Notes: generated from the sequence alone by a model not told the origin. Counted from the first letter of the stretch, positions 8,249 to 16,710 are shown. The stretch: DNA of 64,000 bases from Azoarcus sp. L1K30 (GCF_018122735.1 NZ_JAGRRD010000001.1:4388615-4452614), one strand, 5' to 3'. Numbers and translations: made by a program.

Positions 8249-10141
8249 ATGACGACGTACAAGGAATTTCACCGCAGATCGATTGAGGATCGTGACGGAT
8301 TCTGGGGTGAGCAGGCGCAGCTTGTGCACTGGAACAAGCCGGTCGAGCAGGTCTGCGACTTCTCCAGGCCACCATTCGTGAAGTGGTTCAAGGGAGGTGA
8401 GACCAACCTGTGTTACAACGCGGTTGATCGCCACGCGGCCAAGCGCCCGAACGATCGGGCGCTGGTCTACATTTCTACCGAGACCAATGAAGAGAAGGTC
8501 TACTCCTTCGCTGAACTTCAGCGTGAAGTCGAGCGCATGGCGGCGATCTATCTCGAGTTGGGGGTCAAGCGCGGCGACCGCGTGCTGATCTACATGCCGA
8601 TGATTGCCGAAGCGGCATTCGCGATGCTTGCCTGCGTCCGCATCGGTGCCATCCACTCGGTGGTGTTCGGCGGTTTTGCCGCGGGCTCGCTGGCCACGCG
8701 CATCGACGATGCCAAGCCGGTGCTGATGGTCAGCTCCGATGCCGGCATGCGCAATGGCAAGCCGGTGCCGTACAAGCATCTGGTCGACGAGGCCTGCAAA
8801 CTGGCCGAGTTTCCGCCGGCCAAGGTGCTGATCATCGATCGTGGACTGGACAAGGGCTTTCCCAAGGTCGCCGGGCGCGACGTCGATTACGCCGAACTGC
8901 GCGCCAGGCATATGGATGCGCAGGTGCCGGTGACCTGGCTGGAATCGTCCGAGCCGAGCTACATCCTGTACACCTCGGGGACCACCGGCAAACCCAAGGG
9001 CGTGCAGCGCGACACGGGCGGCTACACGGTGGCGCTGGCCGCGTCGATGAAGCATATCTTCACCGGGGGTGAGGGCGAGACCATGTTCTCGACCTCCGAC
9101 ATCGGTTGGGTGGTCGGCCACAGCTACATCGTCTATGGTCCGCTGATCGGCGGCATGGCAACCATCATGTACGAGGGCACGCCGCTGCGCCCGGATGCCG
9201 GCATCTGGTGGCAGATCGTCGAGAAGTACAAGGTCAGCGTAATGTTCTCCGCACCGACCGCCGTGCGCGTGCTGAAGAAGCAGGATCCGGCCTTCCTCAA
9301 GAAGTACGATCTGTCCTCGCTCAAGCACCTATTCCTGGCCGGTGAGCCGTTGGACGAGACTTCGCACCAGTGGATCATGGAAGAATTGGGCATCCCGGTC
9401 ATCGACAACTATTGGCAGACCGAGACCGGCTGGCCGATGCTGGCGGTGTGTCGTGGCGTCGAGGACAGCCCGATCAAGCTGGGGTCTCCGGCGTTCCCGG
9501 TGTACGGCTACGATCTGCGCATCTATCGCGAGGATGGTACCGAGTGCGGTGCCAACGAAAAGGGTATCGTCGGCATCGTGCCGCCATTGCCGCCGGGCTG
9601 CCTGTCCACAGTCTGGGGGCAGGACGAGCGCTTCGTGTCGACCTATTTCACGCTGTTCACCGATCCGGTGGTGTACTCGTCATCGGACTGGGGCATCAAG
9701 GATGAGAACGGCTACCACACCATTCTCGGACGCATGGACGATGTCATCAACGTCGCCGGCCACCGCCTTGGAACGCGCGAGATCGAGGAAGCCGTGCAAA
9801 CGCACCCGGCAATTGCCGAAGTGGCCGTGGTCGGGGTGCACGACGAGCTCAAGGGGCAGATGCCGATGGCGTTTGCAGTGGTGAAGGACGCGAGCACGGT
9901 CGATACTGCAGAGAAGCGTGCGGCGCTGGAGAAGGAGGTCATGAAGAAGGTGGACGAAAGTCTCGGGGCAATCGCGCGTCCGGGCCGTGTCCACTTCATC
10001 AATGGGTTGCCCAAGACCCGCTCGGGCAAGATGCTGAGGCGCTCGATCCAGGCGTTGGCCGAGGGGCGCGATGCGGGCGACCTGACCACGATCGACGATC
10101 CGAGCACACTCGACCAGATCAAGCAGGCACTGGGGCGCTGA
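8249..10141 (+). CDS. prpE: Propionate-CoA ligase (propionyl-CoA synthetase)
   Basis: A 630-residue acyl-CoA synthetase that converts propionate (and often acrylate) plus CoA and ATP into the acyl-CoA via an acyl-adenylate. Visible motifs are the ATP loop YTSGTTGKPKG near 241, DNYWQTETGWP near 385, GRMDDVINVAGHRLGTREIE near 495 and the catalytic lysine loop PKTRSGKMLRR close to the C-terminus. The N-terminus TTYKEFHRRSIEDRDGFW is the usual PrpE start. Two ATGs occur six bases apart; the second (8249) has better spacing to the AGGGAGAGG ribosome site. The other prp genes (prpB, prpC, prpD/acnD) are not here, so prpE stands alone under its own sigma-54 promoter and terminator. Confidence 0.93.
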   Translation: MTTYKEFHRRSIEDRDGFWGEQAQLVHWNKPVEQVCDFSRPPFVKWFKGGETNLCYNAVDRHAAKRPNDRALVYISTETNEEKVYSFAELQREVERMAAIYLELGVKRGDRVLIYMPMIAEAAFAMLACVRIGAIHSVVFGGFAAGSLATRIDDAKPVLMVSSDAGMRNGKPVPYKHLVDEACKLAEFPPAKVLIIDRGLDKGFPKVAGRDVDYAELRARHMDAQVPVTWLESSEPSYILYTSGTTGKPKGVQRDTGGYTVALAASMKHIFTGGEGETMFSTSDIGWVVGHSYIVYGPLIGGMATIMYEGTPLRPDAGIWWQIVEKYKVSVMFSAPTAVRVLKKQDPAFLKKYDLSSLKHLFLAGEPLDETSHQWIMEELGIPVIDNYWQTETGWPMLAVCRGVEDSPIKLGSPAFPVYGYDLRIYREDGTECGANEKGIVGIVPPLPPGCLSTVWGQDERFVSTYFTLFTDPVVYSSSDWGIKDENGYHTILGRMDDVINVAGHRLGTREIEEAVQTHPAIAEVAVVGVHDELKGQMPMAFAVVKDASTVDTAEKRAALEKEVMKKVDESLGAIARPGRVHFINGLPKTRSGKMLRRSIQALAEGRDAGDLTTIDDPSTLDQIKQALGR

Positions 10142-10169
10142 TACCGCGTCCGGAAGTCTGAGCAGGATT

Positions 10170-10198
10170 GCAAAGGCCCGCCGAGCGCGGGCCTTTGC
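10170..10198. terminator. Bidirectional hairpin terminator between prpE and the acyltransferase
   Basis: GCAAAGGCCCGC and GCGGGCCTTTGC form a perfect 12-bp stem around a five-base loop between two convergent genes. The A-rich and T-rich stem feet allow termination in both directions, although the T-run is short. Confidence 0.75.
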
Positions 10199-10240
10199 AT
10201 TGTTGACGATCCGCCCGCGTGTGGCAGGCGTAGCGAACGC

Positions 10241-11014
10241 TCACTTACCGGAGAGTTTGCCTCCGCCGGCCTCTTTCTCGAAGCCACGCTCGATCTCTTC
10301 CTGGATAACGCGCCAAATCGGCTTCACGATGAAACGCATCCCCTTGATGATGCTCGGTACATGCATCATCGACGGCACGCGGATGCCGCGGTGCTCCACC
10401 GGTCCGCCGATTTGCCGGATATCGACGCCGAGTTTGCCGAAGTGGGAGGCAAGGCGCGGTTCGGTCAGCACGAACAGGGTGTCGATGCCGCTGCGCGCAG
10501 CCAACGCAACGGCGCCCAAGTAGAGGCCGATCGGGATGTATGGAAAGCGAGGCCGGTCACCGGTGCCGAAGTCCTCTTCGCTGATGGCAACAGGCGCCCG
10601 CTCGTCACCCTTGCGTCGGCGATAGGCGGCACGAACGGCGAGTCTGGAAACCTCTGCGATGCTCTCCCGCGGAAGTTTGAGTGGATCGACGATCGAACGG
10701 TCGAGTGTATGGCCGCATGTTTGCTCGAATGGCAGGGGGGCGAGGGGATCGTCCGGATTGGCAAGGACCAGGCGCGTACAACCCACCAGATGGTTGGGTT
10801 CGTTCGCGGTGCGAATCAGGCAGTGCAGGCTGTGCGGGTCGTAGACATCGGTCTCGAGGCGGTCGGGACGCTCGGGTTCGAACTTGAGCTCTTCGCAGTA
10901 AACCTCGTGACGGATGCGGAAGACGTCATTGCGCAAGGCCGTATTCGTTGCTGGCGCAATCTCGAAATATTTGCGAAAGCCGTGACCGAGGTTGAAGCGT
11001 TCGAAGATCTGCAT
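10241..11014 (-). CDS. PEP-CTERM/exosortase system-associated acyltransferase
   Basis: A 257-residue LuxI/FeeM-like acyltransferase. Diagnostic stretches are FRIRHEVYCEELKFEP near 33 (the region equivalent to the autoinducer-synthase RHEVF motif), GCTRLVLANPDDP, the SIAEVSRLAVRAAYRRRKGD strand near 119 and YIPIGLYLGAVALAARSGID. This matches the family named for its co-occurrence with exosortase/PEP-CTERM genomes. Members are thought to transfer an acyl chain from acyl-ACP to an unknown amine acceptor. It lies 20 bases after two FtsX-type permeases on the same strand, and a PEP-CTERM protein is 4.7 kb away. No exosortase gene is in the window. Substrate and product are unknown. Confidence 0.85.
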   Translation of the reverse strand: MQIFERFNLGHGFRKYFEIAPATNTALRNDVFRIRHEVYCEELKFEPERPDRLETDVYDPHSLHCLIRTANEPNHLVGCTRLVLANPDDPLAPLPFEQTCGHTLDRSIVDPLKLPRESIAEVSRLAVRAAYRRRKGDERAPVAISEEDFGTGDRPRFPYIPIGLYLGAVALAARSGIDTLFVLTEPRLASHFGKLGVDIRQIGGPVEHRGIRVPSMMHVPSIIKGMRFIVKPIWRVIQEEIERGFEKEAGGGKLSGK

Positions 11015-11034
11015 GGTCCATTGGCCCGAAGAAA

Positions 11035-12255
11035 TTAATTGTTCTGCCTGAGCGCATCGACAACCGGCGTCGAGGACACCCTGCTTGCCGGGAAAATTGC
11101 GGCCAGGGCAGTTGCAGCCTGCCCGATCAGAAAGGCAAAGACAATAGTTGGTCCATCGATCCGGATGAATGCGGTGTAGCCCACGTTCGCATTCGGTGGT
11201 GGCGGCATCGGTATCCCGACCGCAGAAATTGCCAGCGCGAGTGCGACACCGATCAAAACGCCAGCGCTTGCGCCGATCAAGCCCAGAGAGGCGTTCTCGA
11301 TCAGCACCAGACCGAATACCTGTCTGCGCGTATTGCCCAGCGCCTGAAGTGTGCCGAATTCACCCAGACGTTCAAAGGCGCTCATGTTGACGGTATTCGC
11401 AACGGACAGCAGGACCATGAACAGGATGATCAATTGAAGGACGCCGAACTGCCGGTCGTAGAGTTGCAGCGTCTTGTCGTAGAAGTCGGATAGCTGGCGC
11501 CAGTTACGCGAGTCGAGGCCGGTTGGCAGGATACCGCTGATGGCGGCCTGGGCCGTCTCGGTATCCTCCGTGCGCTTCAGCGTCACGACCAGCAGATTTG
11601 CGCCGGGGGTCGACATCAATTCGCGCGCGGCGCCGAGAGGAATGCGCACGGCCCTGGCGTCAAAATCCTTGGAAAAGCTCTGGAACACCCCGACGATCTC
11701 GAAATCAAGCGTATTCAGCGCTCCGTCGGCCGTGTTCATGACCAGAATGACCGAGTCGCCGGGTTTGAGTCCCAGCGAATGCGCCACGCCTTGCCCGACG
11801 GTCATGCCGAAGGTATCGCTGTCGGTGATCTGACGTCCTTCGGTGATATTGAGATAGGTGCCGAGGCGCGCTTCCTTGTCTGGCTCCACTCCTTCGCCGA
11901 TGATCGCCAGGTCGCGCTTGCCATTGTTGAGCAAACCGGCAAAGTTCAAGCGCGAGGCGACTTCGGCAACGCCCGGTTGTTGGGCGATCCGCTGTGCGAC
12001 CGATTCCGGATTGTCGATCAGATAGCGGTCCGGTTGACGGGTGCCTTTTTCGAGGAAGTCTTTGCGGAATACCTGGATGTGGCCCGTTTGCGAGTGGATG
12101 ATGGCCTCACCCAGCTGGACAAAGATATCCTGAACGAAGCCGCCTGAAAGAATCAGGCCGGAAACGCCGAAGATGATTGCTGCGAGCGTCATCGCGGTCC
12201 GGATTTTCTGCCGGAAGATATTGCGCAGGGCGAGTTTGATCAGCATCGTGCTCAC
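11035..12255 (-). CDS. FtsX/MacB-type ABC transporter permease (second of pair)
   Basis: A 406-residue permease with an N-terminal membrane segment (about 16-42), a large periplasmic MacB-like domain (about 45-270) and three C-terminal membrane segments including QLIILFMVLLSVANTVNMS and the conserved IPMPPPPNANVGY loop. This is the architecture of lipoprotein-releasing or macrolide-export permeases (LolC/E, MacB type). The GTG start at 12255 overlaps the upstream permease stop (GTGA), so the two are translationally coupled. They probably form a heterodimer. No ATPase subunit is encoded nearby, so it must be supplied from elsewhere. The acyltransferase follows directly, hinting that the exported substrate may be an acylated molecule or lipoprotein. 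Confidence 0.85.
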   Translation of the reverse strand: MSTMLIKLALRNIFRQKIRTAMTLAAIIFGVSGLILSGGFVQDIFVQLGEAIIHSQTGHIQVFRKDFLEKGTRQPDRYLIDNPESVAQRIAQQPGVAEVASRLNFAGLLNNGKRDLAIIGEGVEPDKEARLGTYLNITEGRQITDSDTFGMTVGQGVAHSLGLKPGDSVILVMNTADGALNTLDFEIVGVFQSFSKDFDARAVRIPLGAARELMSTPGANLLVVTLKRTEDTETAQAAISGILPTGLDSRNWRQLSDFYDKTLQLYDRQFGVLQLIILFMVLLSVANTVNMSAFERLGEFGTLQALGNTRRQVFGLVLIENASLGLIGASAGVLIGVALALAISAVGIPMPPPPNANVGYTAFIRIDGPTIVFAFLIGQAATALAAIFPASRVSSTPVVDALRQNN

Positions 12256-13493
12256 CGCTGGTGACGCAGCGCGTCAACGATAATCATGCGTGAGGCCTTC
12301 CACGCGGGGAACAGGCTGGCAACCAGCGTGGTGACGAAGGCAAGCAGAAAGGCATCGAGCATGAGGGCTGGAGAAATGTTGATGCCAGCGATGTAGCCAC
12401 GCATCATCCCGGGAGGTGGCGGCATGGGAATGCCAAGCGCGGAGATGACTGCGCCGAGCAGATAGCCGAGTGCAACGCCGATGATGCCCCCGACTATCCC
12501 GAGAAGCCCGCCTTCCACGATGAACAGTCCAAGAATACCGCGCCTGCGAACGCCAATCGCCATTGAGGTTCCGATTTCGCCGGTCCGCTCGATCACCGAC
12601 ATCGACAGGGTGTTGGAAATGCTCAGGATGACAATGAGCGCAATCAGCAGGCGTACGACACCGATCTGTTTCGAGAAGAGTTCGACAGTCTTGTTATAGA
12701 AATCGGCGAGCGCAGACCACGGAATCACCTCGAATTCGTCTGCGGACAATTTCCGGCGCAATTCGGACACGACTGCGTCGGTGGATTCGGTCCTGTCGAG
12801 CAGCACGACCCAGCTTGTTGCGCCCTCAACCTTCATCAGCTTGCGGGCGATGTCGATTGGCGCCCGAAGCACCGAGTCGTCGTATGCCTTGGTGATCGTT
12901 GCAAAGATCCCGGCGACGGTCAGTTCGACTGCGTTGACACCGCCCGACGCCGTCGTGGCCAGCAGCACGACCCTGTCCCCGGGTACGGCCCCGAGACTTG
13001 CGGCCAATCCTTCGCCGAGCATGACAGAGTCGGGGGCCGCGCCGACCAGATCGCGGCCGGCAATGACCGTAATTGCACGTGCGATCGACGCTTCCTTGCC
13101 GGGATCGATGCCTTCACCAAGAAACGATACGGTTGCGTCCCCCTTGCTGAGCAGGCCGCTGAACGTGAGCCGTGGGCTCACCGTGCGGATGCTTGTCCCG
13201 ACCGCCTCCTGAACGGCCGAGGTGTCACCGGGCAGCAAGTATGCGTAGGGGTCACCGAGACCCTTTTCGAAAAAGCCTGGCCGGGTGATCTGGATGTGCC
13301 CCAACTGCGAGTGAATCGTTGATTCCCGCATGTCCTGGAAGATCCAGTGAATGAAGCCGCCCGCCAGCAAGAAGGCAATTACGCCCCCACAGATCGTTGC
13401 CAGCGCCAGCAGTGCCCTGCGACGCTGACGCAGCAGATTGCGTGCGGCGAGCGTGACGGTGTAAGCAGCGGCGCGGAGGATGGCTTGCCTCAT
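12252..13493 (-). CDS. FtsX/MacB-type ABC transporter permease (first of pair)
   Basis: A 413-residue permease paralogous to its downstream neighbour: an N-terminal membrane segment (ALLALATICGGVIAFLLAGGF, near 30), a periplasmic domain with FLGEGIDPGKEASIARA, and C-terminal membrane segments beginning VVRLLIALIVILSISNTLS, with the same GIPMPPPPGMMRGYIAGIN loop. It is the first gene of a three-gene unit (permease, permease, acyltransferase). It diverges from the thiF gene across 69 bases, where ATGATA can be read as TATGAT on one strand and TATCAT on the other (13522-13528), possible overlapping -10 boxes. No ABC ATPase is visible nearby. Confidence 0.85.
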   Translation of the reverse strand: MRQAILRAAAYTVTLAARNLLRQRRRALLALATICGGVIAFLLAGGFIHWIFQDMRESTIHSQLGHIQITRPGFFEKGLGDPYAYLLPGDTSAVQEAVGTSIRTVSPRLTFSGLLSKGDATVSFLGEGIDPGKEASIARAITVIAGRDLVGAAPDSVMLGEGLAASLGAVPGDRVVLLATTASGGVNAVELTVAGIFATITKAYDDSVLRAPIDIARKLMKVEGATSWVVLLDRTESTDAVVSELRRKLSADEFEVIPWSALADFYNKTVELFSKQIGVVRLLIALIVILSISNTLSMSVIERTGEIGTSMAIGVRRRGILGLFIVEGGLLGIVGGIIGVALGYLLGAVISALGIPMPPPPGMMRGYIAGINISPALMLDAFLLAFVTTLVASLFPAWKASRMIIVDALRHQR

Positions 13494-13562
13494 CGGGTTT
13501 CGTGTATTTGACGGTGTTCTCTATGATAGCGTCTGAGTGACCGTTAATCGAAGGAGTCGGGA

Positions 13563-14441
13563 ATGAAAGCAGGGTTTGATTATGATTCTGCGTTCTCGCG
13601 CAACATTGGATGGGTCACTTCGGAAGAACAGTGCTCACTGCGGGGCAAGCGGGTCGCGATTGCAGGACTGGGTGGTGTGGGAGGGGTTCATATGCTCACA
13701 CTGGCGCGCCTGGGCATCGGGGCTTTCAATGTTTCCGATTTCGATTCGTTCGATTGGGTGAATTTCAATCGCCAGGCAGGCGCCGTCGTATCCACGCTTG
13801 GCAGGCCGAAGGTGGACGTGCTGGCCGAAATGGCGTTTGAGGTCAATCCGGAACTGGATGTCCGGAAATTTCCGGAAGGCATTTCCGCTGTCAATGTCGA
13901 CGACTTCCTAAAAAATGTCGATGTCTATGTTGACGGGCTTGACTTCTTCGCGTTCGAGGCCAGGCGGGTTGTGTTCGCGGCCTGTCATCGCCTGGGGATC
14001 CCCGCCGTGACTGCTGCGCCGCTGGGGATGGGCACGGCAGTGCTGGTCTTTCTCCCCGGGCAGATGTCTTTTGAAGAGTATTTCTGCCTCGAGGGGTGCG
14101 ATGAAGAGGAAATGGCGATCCGGTTCCTGCTCGGGCTATCGCCGGCCATGCTTCAGCGCAGCTATGTCGCCGACCCCTCACGGGTGAATCTTGCCGAACA
14201 TCGCGGCCCTTCGACCATTGCCGCATGTCAATTGTGTGCGGGCGTGACCGCTACCGAGGTGCTGAAAATTTTACTGGGGCGCGGTGCCGTGCGCGCTGCG
14301 CCGCGTGGATATCATTTCGATGCCTACCGATCTCGTTTCGTGCATACATGGCGACCCGGCGGAAACCGGAACCCGCTGCAGCGTATCGGGTTATGGATCG
14401 CGCGGCGCCAGCTCGGGAAGATGAAGCGAGGTGAGGGATGA
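13563..14441 (+). CDS. ThiF/MoeB-type E1-like adenylyltransferase
   Basis: A 292-residue E1-like enzyme. The nucleotide fold has GLGGVGG at 35-41 and SDFDSFDWVNFNRQ at about 58-71, where the aspartates, N and RQ match the ATP-binding signature of ThiF, MoeB and ubiquitin E1. Four cysteines, C175/C179 and C222/C225, are placed like the zinc-binding cysteines of MoeB, though the first pair is spaced CxxxC. Such enzymes adenylate the C-terminus of a small protein or peptide. No ThiS/MoaD-like carrier is adjacent. A strong AAGGAG ribosome site precedes ATG 13563. Its stop overlaps the nitroreductase start (ATGA), so the two act as a unit; ThiF plus nitroreductase pairs are familiar from azole-type peptide biosynthesis, but no YcaO gene is here. 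Confidence 0.85.
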   Translation: MKAGFDYDSAFSRNIGWVTSEEQCSLRGKRVAIAGLGGVGGVHMLTLARLGIGAFNVSDFDSFDWVNFNRQAGAVVSTLGRPKVDVLAEMAFEVNPELDVRKFPEGISAVNVDDFLKNVDVYVDGLDFFAFEARRVVFAACHRLGIPAVTAAPLGMGTAVLVFLPGQMSFEEYFCLEGCDEEEMAIRFLLGLSPAMLQRSYVADPSRVNLAEHRGPSTIAACQLCAGVTATEVLKILLGRGAVRAAPRGYHFDAYRSRFVHTWRPGGNRNPLQRIGLWIARRQLGKMKRGEG

Positions 14442-15514
14442 TCGACGATGCCTGCTTCATGCGACTGGCGCATGCCGCGATGTGGGCTCCGACCGCGGAG
14501 AACCGTCATTTCGTGAGATTGCGACTGGATCGCGACGGTGTTGACAGCAGGATCCTGGTCATGCCGACATCCGCGCTGTTGTCGGAAGACGCCGGGCGCA
14601 TGCCTTTGCACAGTCTGGGCGTCGGGGCGCTGGTCGAGAATGTCGTGCTCCGGGCACGTGCGGAAGGTTGGCGATCACGGGTCGGGTGGTGTGACGCTGT
14701 GACGCCTGGCGAACCGTTGGCTCGCATCGAGCTGGTGGCGGCAAGTGAAGAGGTGCCGTCGCAGGTGTCGGTTCTGCATCCTTGCATCGAACGGCGCGTG
14801 ACCAACCGTGCCGTAGTCATGGCGGGTCCGGCGCTTGATCCGGCGCAGCGCACGCGTTTCGACGCGCTTTCGCATGATCTGGATGGTGTAAGCCTGGGGT
14901 GGATACCTGGCGGTGGTGCGGCGCGCCGGTCATTCCTACGCATGGCCTATGCGGCCGAGAGCGCTCGATTCGCTAATCGGGGTTTGCACCATGAGATGTT
15001 CTCCGGCATTCGTTGGAATCTCGGCTGGTCGATGTCTTCAGAAGAGGGGCTGCCGCCGGGAGCCCTTGGCATCGAGTGGATCGCCAGGCCGGGATTCAGC
15101 TTGTTGCGCCATTGGCCGTTGGCGAAGGCGCTGTCACTTGTCGGAGGGCATCGATTGGTCGGACTTCGCGCTGCGTTGATCCCGTTGCTTTTGAGCGCAG
15201 ACGTGATGGTGATTTCAAGCGAGCGCAATGGAATCCCGGCCTGGTTGGACGCGGGGCGGGCGATGCAGAGGGCGTGGCTGTTGGCGACGTCGATGCAGCG
15301 TGCGGTGCAGCCGGTGGCCGCCGTCGCGCTGTATGCGAATCCGGCGTTTCCGAATGTCGGCCCGCGTTTGCGCGACCAATTGCAGTCCGGGTGGCGGGGG
15401 CTTATCGGGGATGCCTTGCCGATGATGTGCTTGCGTATGGGGATCGCGCCCGCCCCCTCGGTACGTGCGGGGAGAGGGCTCCCGCGGGACCTCGTCGTAC
15501 AAGAGTTGACTTGA
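14438..15514 (+). CDS. Nitroreductase-like FMN oxidoreductase (Acg-type)
   Basis: A 358-residue protein. Its start, RLAHAAMWAPTAENRHFVRLRL (about 9-30), is the nitroreductase signature in which the AP-x-x-x-N region binds FMN; a second half (TNRAVVMAGPALDP, then SADVMVISSER and QRAWLLATSMQRAVQPVAAV near 275-305) supplies the other FMN-contacting part. The length and spread of the motifs resemble the larger Acg-like nitroreductase homologues more than NfsA/NfsB. It is translationally coupled to the E1-like gene. Likely role: redox step on the product or substrate of that enzyme. Substrate unknown; assignment to an exact subfamily is uncertain. Confidence 0.65.
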   Translation: MIDDACFMRLAHAAMWAPTAENRHFVRLRLDRDGVDSRILVMPTSALLSEDAGRMPLHSLGVGALVENVVLRARAEGWRSRVGWCDAVTPGEPLARIELVAASEEVPSQVSVLHPCIERRVTNRAVVMAGPALDPAQRTRFDALSHDLDGVSLGWIPGGGAARRSFLRMAYAAESARFANRGLHHEMFSGIRWNLGWSMSSEEGLPPGALGIEWIARPGFSLLRHWPLAKALSLVGGHRLVGLRAALIPLLLSADVMVISSERNGIPAWLDAGRAMQRAWLLATSMQRAVQPVAAVALYANPAFPNVGPRLRDQLQSGWRGLIGDALPMMCLRMGIAPAPSVRAGRGLPRDLVVQELT

Positions 15515-15688
15515 GCCGTCGCTGATGTGGTCGGCCCGCTCGTGCCATCGCCGGATGGGCGCTGACGAGTGGCCAGTCCTGTTGCGCGATTTGATTCAGA
15601 TCCGGGAGTGTCGATTTTCTTTACAGTTGCACCGGATCGCCATGGGTTGTTTTGTGTATAGCCTTGATTTTGAATGATAAAAAATATC

Positions 15689-15704
15689 TGGCCCGGCTAT
15701 TGCT
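15689..15704 (+). promoter_or_regulatory. Sigma-54 (-24/-12) promoter of the PEP-CTERM gene
   Basis: TGGCCCG-GCTA-TTGCT has the invariant GG and GC ten bases apart and matches the sigma-54 consensus well. The predicted start is near 15714, giving a leader of about 60 bases. PepA-type genes in Zoogloea are known to depend on RpoN and the PrsK/PrsR system. The 174 bases upstream (15515-15688) could carry enhancer sites, but I recognise no clear inverted repeat there. Confidence 0.82.
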
Positions 15705-15776
15705 TATATGCTGGCAAGTCGCAACCAACCGCAATGCAACTTCAACCGCGCGACCAATTGATAAGGGGTAACACTC

Positions 15777-16634
15777 ATGAAAACTCTCAAGGCACGCACT
15801 CTTGCCGTTGCACTGGCCTCCGCACTTTCGATGGGCGTGGCCTCGCAGGCAGCGGCCGCTCCGGCTTTCACCATCGACCTGTCCGCGGTCATCGGCGGCG
15901 CTCCCCAACTCTTCTCGGGTGATTTCTTCTCGGGTACGTCGACCGAGCTGCTCACCTCTGTTGGCAATACGCACACCGGTTCGGGCTGGATGCAGCTGTC
16001 CGGTCTGTCGTCCGGTGCGGTGACTCAGGTTCCGTTCGGCACGAATGCCTTCAGCCCGTTTAACATGTATGTCACGTTCGACTTGGAGGACGTGCTGACC
16101 TCCGGTGCGATGAATGCGCCCGGTAGCACCTACAGCCTGACCAAGCTCGACTTCGTGCTGTGGGCCGATGCTGACAAGGCCACGACCTTCACCAACGCCA
16201 ATGCCGCGACCAATACCGCTGCAACGGTGGCCAATAATGGCAATGATGTCGTTCTTGGCTTCGGTTCGCTGATCGCAGGTACGGCTGGCCTGAGCGGACT
16301 TGGTGGTGCTTTCCTGAACTCCATCAACGTCTTCGGCGTGTGTACCGGTGCCGGTACTGCAGCAATCGGTGGCACGGCAGTGGCCAGCCCGCTGTGTGCC
16401 AGCGACATGGGCAAGAAGTTCTTCGTGCAGCCGGACCCGTTCTACGATCTGGCCTTCACCGAGTTCAACAACACCGCGCAGGGCTACACCGTCAATGGCA
16501 ACCTGTTGTCGATCAACTCGGCTTCGGGTGGTGTGGATTTCAACAAGGTGCCTGAGCCCGGCCTGCTGTCGCTGATGGGTATCGGCCTGCTGGCTGGCTT
16601 CATGGCCAAGCGCAAGGCTTCGAAAGCTGCTTGA
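15777..16634 (+). CDS. pepA: Flocculation-associated PEP-CTERM protein PepA
   Basis: A 285-residue exported protein. A Sec signal peptide covers about residues 1-28 (MKTLKARTLAVALASALSMG, then AAA before PAFTIDLS). The C-terminus is a complete PEP-CTERM sorting signal: V-PEP at 259-261, a hydrophobic helix LLSLMGIGLLAGFMA and a basic end KRKASK. The body is Ser/Thr/Asn/Ala-rich and cysteine-poor, consistent with a surface or matrix protein cleaved by an exosortase. THTGSGWMQLSGLS near 63 and the N-terminus match the PepA group needed for floc formation in Zoogloea and Thauera. ATG 15777 follows AAGGGG. It is monocistronic, with a sigma-54 promoter and a strong terminator. The exosortase must lie elsewhere. 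Confidence 0.88.
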   Translation: MKTLKARTLAVALASALSMGVASQAAAAPAFTIDLSAVIGGAPQLFSGDFFSGTSTELLTSVGNTHTGSGWMQLSGLSSGAVTQVPFGTNAFSPFNMYVTFDLEDVLTSGAMNAPGSTYSLTKLDFVLWADADKATTFTNANAATNTAATVANNGNDVVLGFGSLIAGTAGLSGLGGAFLNSINVFGVCTGAGTAAIGGTAVASPLCASDMGKKFFVQPDPFYDLAFTEFNNTAQGYTVNGNLLSINSASGGVDFNKVPEPGLLSLMGIGLLAGFMAKRKASKAA

Positions 16635-16643
16635 TTGCACTGA

Positions 16644-16668
16644 CAGGCACTCGTGATTCGAGTGCCTG
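16644..16668 (+). terminator. First hairpin after pepA
   Basis: CAGGCACTCG and CGAGTGCCTG form a perfect 10-bp stem with a five-base loop, ten bases after the pepA stop. It has no T-run and may protect the 3' end or assist the terminator that follows. Confidence 0.55.
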
Positions 16669-16675
16669 GTGTTTG

Positions 16676-16710
16676 AAAAGGCCGGGGTAATTCCCGGCCT
16701 TTTCGTTTTT
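16676..16710 (+). terminator. Rho-independent terminator of pepA
   Basis: AAAAGGCCGGG and CCCGGCCTTTT form an 11-bp stem around a six-base loop, followed by CGTTTTT. The A-rich left foot would let it also stop transcripts of the convergent reductase gene. Confidence 0.85.
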
